From Nonlabens sp. (GTDB lineage Bacteria > Bacteroidota > Bacteroidia > Flavobacteriales > Flavobacteriaceae), in the NCBI GenBank assembly GCA_030731685.1, contig JANQTO010000481.1:1-9686 (forward strand): a stretch of 9,686 nt of DNA, in the 5' to 3' direction. Position numbers and translations under genes: made by a program. The first letter of the stretch is position 1; the number at the start of each line of letters is the position of its first letter. The notes under the pieces are model-generated. The model made no database searches. It saw only the letters and a program-made list of their open reading frames with translations, and was not told the origin of the DNA. Of the stretch, positions 4,763 through 9,686 are shown in pieces.

Positions 4763-5578
4763 TTATATAGCAGTAGAACTCGCTACAACGTCGGCTATAG
4801 TGAGTTGCAAGTGTTTGGGTAGTAAATTGTCTTTAGGCAATACCGCCAGATGGCGGTCTTCATTAGAGTCATAGACCTGTTTTAATAGTGGATGCGGTGT
4901 TCCTAGCTCATTACATATATCCCTTACCAAATCTATGTGGTGTACTAAATCATTACTGCCTAAGTGAAAAATACCTCTACGTCTCCGGTTGATAATGTAG
5001 TGAATTTGTCGTGCTAGTTTATCTATGAATGTAGCGTTGATGACCACGTTTGGAAATACCTCAATAGCTTGTTTTGCTTCTAAAAAAGCCTTTAGTTCCT
5101 GAACACGTGGAGCGTTTGCACCATAAATCATGGGAACTCTACAAATGACATATTTGCTTGTAGGCAAGCGCAGCAGGTCATTTTCAATTTTTATTTTCAG
5201 GCGTCCGTATATACTCTCGGAAAGTGTTTTGTCGTGCTCATAACTGGGATAGTTTGTGAACCTATCAAATACATTTGCACTGGATAAAAAGATTATTCGG
5301 CTCTCATTTTGAGCACTCCAATAACCCAATCGGTCGTGTAAATCTATTTGTGCATGTGGGTTTCCTCGCACGGCGCTTATTATGAATTGAGGTTTAAGGC
5401 TATTGAGCAAAATAGAAACGTCTTCAGTTTCCATATCAAACTCGTGGAAATGCTTGTTTTTATCATAAGCACCTTTAGGACTTCGATAGGTTGCATGCAC
5501 GTTATAAAAAGGCGCAAGCTCCTTGTAGATAGCATTTCCTACAAAACCACTGCCACCCAGTATAAGAATCCTATTCAA
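4763..5578 (-). CDS. NAD(P)-dependent epimerase/dehydratase-like protein (extended SDR, RmlD-like)
   Basis: The 271-residue protein starts with a Rossmann strand and the nucleotide-binding motif GGSGFVG (8-14). The catalytic signature is present: SSANVF (99-104) with Ser100, and YGRLK (124-128) giving Tyr124 and Lys128. CRVPMIYG (146-153) is typical of RmlD/epimerase-type enzymes. The C-terminal part (about 160-271) would bind the substrate and includes FHLGSND (204-210). A sugar-nucleotide substrate is likely but not determined. The start must be TTG at 5578: an in-frame stop lies four codons upstream and no ATG comes before the nucleotide-binding motif. It follows gcvT after 11 bases on the same strand, so the two are probably co-transcribed. 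Its stop lies two bases from the stop of the opposing TraB/GumN gene. Confidence 0.88.
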   Translation of the reverse strand: MNRILILGGSGFVGNAIYKELAPFYNVHATYRSPKGAYDKNKHFHEFDMETEDVSILLNSLKPQFIISAVRGNPHAQIDLHDRLGYWSAQNESRIIFLSSANVFDRFTNYPSYEHDKTLSESIYGRLKIKIENDLLRLPTSKYVICRVPMIYGANAPRVQELKAFLEAKQAIEVFPNVVINATFIDKLARQIHYIINRRRRGIFHLGSNDLVHHIDLVRDICNELGTPHPLLKQVYDSNEDRHLAVLPKDNLLPKHLQLTIADVVASSTAI

Positions 5579-5589
5579 ATAGTGTTATA

Positions 5590-6672
5590 TTATTTTTTGT
5601 AAAAAGGCAATTTAACGACTGTTGCTGGAACAAGGTTCTTGCGTATCTGCACGTAAATCTTGCTTCCAGGTGCAGAGAATATAGGTGGAACGTAGCCCAT
5701 ACCTATACCCTTATTCATAGACGGTGACATGGTACCACTAGTTACCATGCCTAAATCCTGCTGATTACTGTCTTTAATCTCATAACCACCTCGAGGTACT
5801 GCGCGTTCATCCATCTCAAAAGCGACCAATTTACGGTTCACGCCAAATTCCTTTTGAGATTGCAGCTGCTCGTGATTTACAAAATCTTTTGTAAATTTTG
5901 TAACCCAGCCTAGACCAGCTTCAAATGGCGATGTCGTATCGTCTATGTCATTACCGTAAAGGCAATAACCCATTTCAAGTCGCAGTGTGTCGCGTGCTGC
6001 GAGGCCTATTGGTTTGATGTTGTAGGATGCACCAGCTTCAAACACGCGTTTCCATATTTGAGCAACCTCTGTGTTCTTGCAATAAATTTCAAAACCGCCA
6101 GAGCCTGTGTAGCCCGTCGCGCTTATGATTACATGTTCTATACCTGCAAATTCACCTACTTCAAAATGATAAAATTTGATAGCGCCTAAATCCACAGGAG
6201 TAAGTGACTGCATGGCCTCAACGGCTTTGGGACCTTGAATTGCAAGCAGTGAATAGTCGTCTGACAGGTTTTTCATGTCAGCACCCATCGTGTTTTGAGA
6301 AGTTATATGCTCCCAATCCTTATCTATGTTTGATGCGTTTACAACCAGTAAAAACTGGTCTTCTTTGATCTTGTAAACTATCATATCATCTACAATACCG
6401 CCAGTTTCATTGGGCAAATATGCATATTGCGCACGGCCTATGGTTAGGGTAGACGCATCGTTTGAAGAAACGCGTTGCACGAGATTAATAGCTTCTGGGC
6501 CTGATATAAGAAATTCACCCATATGAGAAACATCAAAAACACCTACTGACTCACGCACTGTGGCGTGTTCTACATTAACTCCTGCATATTGTACCGGCAT
6601 ATTAAAGCCTGCAAACGGCACCATTTTGGCGCCTAAAGATTCGTGAATAGAGGTAAGTGCTGTGTTTTTCAT
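5590..6672 (-). CDS. gcvT: Aminomethyltransferase (glycine cleavage system T protein)
   Basis: This enzyme takes the aminomethyl group from lipoylated H protein, transfers the methylene to tetrahydrofolate and releases ammonia. From the ATG at 6672 it has 360 residues, close to the usual 364. Motifs in order: [12 protein letters not shown] (18-29), [13 protein letters not shown] (42-54), [11 protein letters not shown] (91-101) with the catalytic Asp at 95 or 96, IQGPKA (145-150), [12 protein letters not shown] (187-198), [11 protein letters not shown] (223-233) with the folate-site arginines, and a C-terminal barrel with [11 protein letters not shown] (308-318). A longer open frame would begin at a TTG at 6696, but that TTG lies inside the -7 promoter box, so ATG 6672 is the real start. 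The other gcv genes are not here, as is common in Bacteroidota. The SDR gene follows directly. Confidence 0.97.
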   Translation of the reverse strand: MKNTALTSIHESLGAKMVPFAGFNMPVQYAGVNVEHATVRESVGVFDVSHMGEFLISGPEAINLVQRVSSNDASTLTIGRAQYAYLPNETGGIVDDMIVYKIKEDQFLLVVNASNIDKDWEHITSQNTMGADMKNLSDDYSLLAIQGPKAVEAMQSLTPVDLGAIKFYHFEVGEFAGIEHVIISATGYTGSGGFEIYCKNTEVAQIWKRVFEAGASYNIKPIGLAARDTLRLEMGYCLYGNDIDDTTSPFEAGLGWVTKFTKDFVNHEQLQSQKEFGVNRKLVAFEMDERAVPRGGYEIKDSNQQDLGMVTSGTMSPSMNKGIGMGYVPPIFSAPGSKIYVQIRKNLVPATVVKLPFYKK

Positions 6673-6693
6673 AAATACATAATTATTGAGACA

Positions 6694-6701
6694 CAAAGGT
6701 A
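6694..6701 (-). promoter_or_regulatory. -7 box of gcvT (TACCTTTG)
   Basis: TACCTTTG on the minus strand fits TAnnTTTG exactly and ends 21 bases before the gcvT ATG. No clear TTG lies 17-23 bases upstream; TTTA at 16 bases is the nearest. The rest of the 151-bp region between the divergent gcvT and nnr starts shows no perfect TAnnTTTG on the plus strand. Confidence 0.55.
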
Positions 6702-6823
6702 CTTCAATAGGTTTTTATAAATAGGGAATTATAAAAGACAATTGCGATAAACTAACAAATAGTAGGGCAGTTCTATGTTCCCTAGTTTCCTTAAATTGCA
6801 AACTGATTTTAAAAAAGCATTCC

Positions 6824-8371
6824 TTGAAAATACTAAGCGCACAGCAGCTCGCCGAAGCAGATAAATCTACCATAGACAAGCAACAAATATCGAGTTTAGA
6901 CCTCATGGAACGTGTGGCGACTTTGATTTTTGAACGCATACATCAGCGATTAAATGGTTCGCCGGTGCCAGTAAAAGTTTTTTGTGGTATAGGTAACAAT
7001 GGAGGCGATGGTCTAGCTTTAGCACGGCACATGATTCAACATGGCTATCATGTGACTACATACGTTACTAATTGTAGTAAAAAAAGAACACCAGAGTTCC
7101 TAGCTAATTATGACCGTATAAAAGAGGTTACAAAAGAATGGCCCACACTATTATCATGCGAAGAAGACTTTCCTGAAATCGACACACAGGATATTATCAT
7201 TGATGCTATTTTTGGTACAGGTCTCAACAGACCTATAAAGGGCTGGATGGCTCAGCTGGTTAAAAAAATAAATGAATCTAAGGCATTTGTTGTGAGCGTG
7301 GACATGCCGTCTGGACTTTTTGCAAATGAGCCCAATGGTGTAAAGGATGCGATTGTTAAGGCAAACCATACCTTTAGTTTTATGACTCCTAAACTTTCGT
7401 TTTTCCTTGCAGATACTGCAATTTACGCAGGTAGTTTTGAAGTAGTCAATATAGGACTTGACCCAGAATATATGATGCAAGCGCCGCCACTTGCACAAGT
7501 GATTACAAGAGAAGGCGCTCAACGCGTTTACAGACCTAGAGAAAAATATACACATAAAGGAGATTTTGGACATGTTGTGGTACTTGCTGGTAGCATGGGA
7601 AAAATGGGAGCTGCAACGCTTGCCTGCGGTGCAGCCATGAATAGCGGTGCAGGAAAAGTGACGGCATACATACCACAATTAGGAAATAATATTTTGCAAA
7701 CCGCTTTACCAGAAGTGATGACGCTTACCGGTACTGGAATAGATTTTATAAGCGATTTTCAGCATGATTTGAAAGATGTTACCTTGTGTATAGGTCCTGG
7801 AATTGGTCAGAATGATGCTACGGTTAACGCTTTCGCGAAAGCGTTACAATCACAAAAAAAACCGGTAGTCATAGACGCAGATGGTTTGAACATACTCGCT
7901 GCAAACTCAGCGTTGTGGAAAAACGTACCCGAAAATAGTATCTTGACACCGCACGATGGAGAGTTTGAGCGACTGGTAGGTACATGGAAAAACGGCTATG
8001 AGCGCATCGAGTTAGCTAAAAAGCTATCTAACAAGCACAAGGTAATCCTCGTTTTGAAAGGTGCCCATACTACAACCATTCTGGGCGACCAGGTTTATAT
8101 TAACGATTCTGGCAACCCAGGCATGGCGACTGCTGGCAGTGGTGACGTGCTCGCTGGTGTTATGGCAGGATTTTTAGCGCAGGGATATGACCCATTAATA
8201 GCCGCCATTTTTAGTGTTTACATTCATGGACTTGCTGGTGATGTTGCTTCACAGACCTATGCACATGAAGGAATTAAGGCTTCTATAATTTCCAACTTTA
8301 TAGGTCCGTCTATTTTGCAATTATTTAAACAACCCGAGCAACCGCAACAGTTACAAGCCTCTAAAAAATAG
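6824..8371 (+). CDS. nnr: Bifunctional NAD(P)H-hydrate repair enzyme (NAD(P)HX epimerase and ADP-dependent dehydratase)
   Basis: This 515-residue fusion repairs damaged, hydrated NADH and NADPH. The N-terminal epimerase domain (about 1-215) has CGIGNNGGDGLALARH (54-69), DAIFGTGLNRP (127-137) and SVDMPSGLF (158-166). The C-terminal dehydratase domain (about 235-505, ribokinase-like fold) has HKGDFGHVVVLAGS (244-257), ALPEVMTLTG (294-303), GPGIGQ (324-329), VVIDADGLNILA (348-359), TPHDGEFERL (375-384) and NPGMATAGSGDVLAG (431-445) with the likely catalytic Asp441. Length and order match the usual bacterial fusion. The start is TTG at 6824: MKILSAQQLAEAD aligns with the normal start of the family and no in-frame ATG is seen just upstream. 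The last 13 residues are Gln/Pro-rich and look disordered. A 22-bp palindrome falls inside the gene and codes for residues 335-341. Confidence 0.95.
   Translation: MKILSAQQLAEADKSTIDKQQISSLDLMERVATLIFERIHQRLNGSPVPVKVFCGIGNNGGDGLALARHMIQHGYHVTTYVTNCSKKRTPEFLANYDRIKEVTKEWPTLLSCEEDFPEIDTQDIIIDAIFGTGLNRPIKGWMAQLVKKINESKAFVVSVDMPSGLFANEPNGVKDAIVKANHTFSFMTPKLSFFLADTAIYAGSFEVVNIGLDPEYMMQAPPLAQVITREGAQRVYRPREKYTHKGDFGHVVVLAGSMGKMGAATLACGAAMNSGAGKVTAYIPQLGNNILQTALPEVMTLTGTGIDFISDFQHDLKDVTLCIGPGIGQNDATVNAFAKALQSQKKPVVIDADGLNILAANSALWKNVPENSILTPHDGEFERLVGTWKNGYERIELAKKLSNKHKVILVLKGAHTTTILGDQVYINDSGNPGMATAGSGDVLAGVMAGFLAQGYDPLIAAIFSVYIHGLAGDVASQTYAHEGIKASIISNFIGPSILQLFKQPEQPQQLQASKK
7825..7846. repeat. 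22-bp perfect palindrome with the GCTTTCGCGAAAGC core, inside nnr
   Basis: The 22 bases are their own reverse complement and contain the whole 18-bp palindrome seen at 2685-2702, with TA and its complement added outside. In the nnr frame it reads N-A-F-A-K-A-L at residues 335-341, in a surface-type stretch between the GPGIGQ and DADGLN motifs, where insertions or changes would be tolerated. Confidence 0.88.
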
Positions 8372-8404
8372 TCATAAACTAAAACAAACTAACTAACATT
8401 CCTC

Positions 8405-9686
8405 ATGGAGCATCTTATTTCAACCAAACGATTAGACTTAGAAACATTGCACGTAATCTATAAAGAAGACGTTCAACTAAGCCTTTCAGAAGAGTCACGT
8501 GAGTCAATAGTTAGGTGTAGGGCATATCTGGATAACTCCTTTGGAAAGGAAGATAGTGCTGCTGTTTATGGAATTAATACAGGTTTTGGAAGTTTGTGTA
8601 ATACACATATAAATCACACGCAACTACAGCAATTGCAACATAATTTACTGGTATCCCATGCCTGTGGAACCGGTGCTGAGGTACCGTTAGAAGTTGTACG
8701 ATTGATGCTTTTCTTGAAAATACAGAGTCTTTCATACGGTCATAGCGGTATAAGTATAGAAGTTGTGGAACGCCTCATATACATGTTTAACAATAATATA
8801 ATGCCTGTCGTTTATGAGCAGGGCTCACTAGGTGCTAGTGGTGACCTTGCACCGTTAGCGCATCTCACACTGCCATTAATAGGTGAAGGTGTTGTTCATT
8901 ATCAGGGAAAAAAAATGAAGAGTGGCGATTTGTTTAAAGAATTAGGTTTAGAACCGTTACGATTGAAGAGTAAAGAAGGTTTGGCGCTTATAAACGGCAC
9001 GCAGTTCATGCTAGCCTATGGTGTTGTGCAGGTATTGGAATCACATCATTTATGGTACTGGTCGCACGTAATTGCAGCAATGTCCATTGATGGATTTGAT
9101 TGTAATTTATCACCATTTGATGAGCGCATACATTTAATTAGACCACATAATGGTCAGCTACGTAGTGCTGCGCTTATAAGAGAACTTTTAACCGATAGTT
9201 CCATCGCTTCGAGCGAAAAAACAAACGTTCAAGACCCATATAGTTTTAGGTGTGTGCCGCAAGTTCACGGCGCGTCATGGGATACATTACGCTTTGTTAC
9301 AAAAACCATATTGACTGAGGTAAACTCTGTGACTGACAACCCAAACATTTTTCCGGGCTCAGAGACCATTATATCTGGTGGGAATTTCCACGGTCAGCCA
9401 CTAGCACTTGCTCTGGACTTTCTAGCTATCGCTATGAGCGAATTGGGTAGCATAAGTGAACGACGTACGTTTCAGTTAATGAGCGGCACGAGAGGTTTAC
9501 CAGCTTTTCTAGTTAAGGATGCAGGTTTGAATAGTGGTTTGATGATTGTGCAATATACCGCGGCAAGCATCGTGAGTCAAAATAAACAACTGTGTACGCC
9601 AGCAAGTATCGATAGCATTGTTTCATCAAATGGCCAGGAAGATCATGTTAGTATGGGAGCAAACGCTGCTACACAGGGATATAGCG
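8405..9686 (+). CDS. hutH: Histidine ammonia-lyase, C-terminus cut by window end
   Basis: This enzyme eliminates ammonia from L-histidine to give urocanate, the first step of histidine breakdown. I translated 427 codons from the ATG at 8405 to the window end; about 80 residues of the usual 510 are missing. The MIO cofactor comes from Ala144-Ser145-Gly146 in GSLGASGDLAPLAH. Other active-site residues are in place: Tyr55 (VYGINTGFG), His85 (SHACG), Asn197 (LINGTQ), Gln276-Asp-Pro-Tyr279 and Arg282, Phe328 (GNFHGQP) and Glu412 (QEDH). The Ser-His pair at 84-85 and Glu412 favour histidine; phenylalanine and tyrosine lyases carry other residues there, such as Phe-Leu or His-Leu and Gln. It starts 33 bases after nnr with no terminator or TAnnTTTG box between, so read-through from nnr is likely. 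No other hut gene is visible. Confidence 0.92.
   Translation, partial: MEHLISTKRLDLETLHVIYKEDVQLSLSEESRESIVRCRAYLDNSFGKEDSAAVYGINTGFGSLCNTHINHTQLQQLQHNLLVSHACGTGAEVPLEVVRLMLFLKIQSLSYGHSGISIEVVERLIYMFNNNIMPVVYEQGSLGASGDLAPLAHLTLPLIGEGVVHYQGKKMKSGDLFKELGLEPLRLKSKEGLALINGTQFMLAYGVVQVLESHHLWYWSHVIAAMSIDGFDCNLSPFDERIHLIRPHNGQLRSAALIRELLTDSSIASSEKTNVQDPYSFRCVPQVHGASWDTLRFVTKTILTEVNSVTDNPNIFPGSETIISGGNFHGQPLALALDFLAIAMSELGSISERRTFQLMSGTRGLPAFLVKDAGLNSGLMIVQYTAASIVSQNKQLCTPASIDSIVSSNGQEDHVSMGANAATQGYS

Noticed and set aside
5348..5602. 84-codon plus-strand frame
   Set aside because: It is antisense to the SDR gene's N-terminal Rossmann part, which is clearly coding.
6673..6696. N-terminal extension of GcvT from TTG 6696
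   Set aside because: The codon lies inside a perfect -7 promoter box, and ATG 6672 gives the family's normal N-terminus.
7154..7678. 174-codon minus-strand frame
   Set aside because: It lies wholly inside nnr, whose motifs are complete across this stretch; the Cys/His-rich composition comes from antisense codons.
8378..8399. ACTAA repeats upstream of hutH as a further BlaI-type operator
   Set aside because: Only direct half-sites are present; the opposing TTAGTT arm is missing.

Overview
The window looks like chromosomal DNA from a marine-type flavobacterium (Bacteroidota, class Flavobacteriia). Three things point there. Several promoters carry the Bacteroidota -7 box TAnnTTTG. There are no Shine-Dalgarno-type leaders. 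The gene set is typical: BlaI plus an M56 peptidase, a DUF2452 protein, a MenB of the aspartate (type II) class, GcvT, a fused Nnr and a MIO-type ammonia-lyase. The genus is inference; no rRNA or other marker gene is present.

Layout. 1-1503 (minus): an M56/BlaR1-like membrane peptidase, cut by the window start, and its BlaI/MecI-type repressor, overlapping by ATGA. Three equal palindromes sit over the repressor's promoter. 1636-2043 (minus): a DUF2452 protein with a good promoter and almost no leader. 2044-2734: 691 bases with no protein gene. They hold three tandem copies of a roughly 80-nt unit on the minus strand. Each copy has a -7 box, a GGGA start, a first hairpin with a conserved UAGGGA loop, and a second hairpin followed by a T-run. 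Stem differences between copies keep base pairing in the minus-strand RNA. I read these as a small-RNA family, and they are the most interesting content of the window. 2735-4760 (plus): a small conserved-looking hypothetical protein, menB, and a secreted TraB/GumN protein. 4763-6672 (minus): a short-chain dehydrogenase/epimerase and gcvT, running tail to tail into the TraB/GumN gene. 6824-9686 (plus): nnr (NAD(P)HX repair) and a histidine ammonia-lyase cut by the window end.

How the genes relate. The metabolic genes are housekeeping and not one pathway: menaquinone synthesis (menB), the glycine cleavage system (gcvT), nicotinamide cofactor repair (nnr) and histidine breakdown (hutH). BlaI and M56 should form a self-regulated sensor-repressor pair, but no regulated beta-lactamase is visible. 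An 18- to 22-bp palindrome built on GCTTTCGCGAAAGC occurs once between genes and once inside nnr, and may be a genome-wide repeated site. There is no CRISPR array, insertion sequence, tRNA or rRNA gene here.
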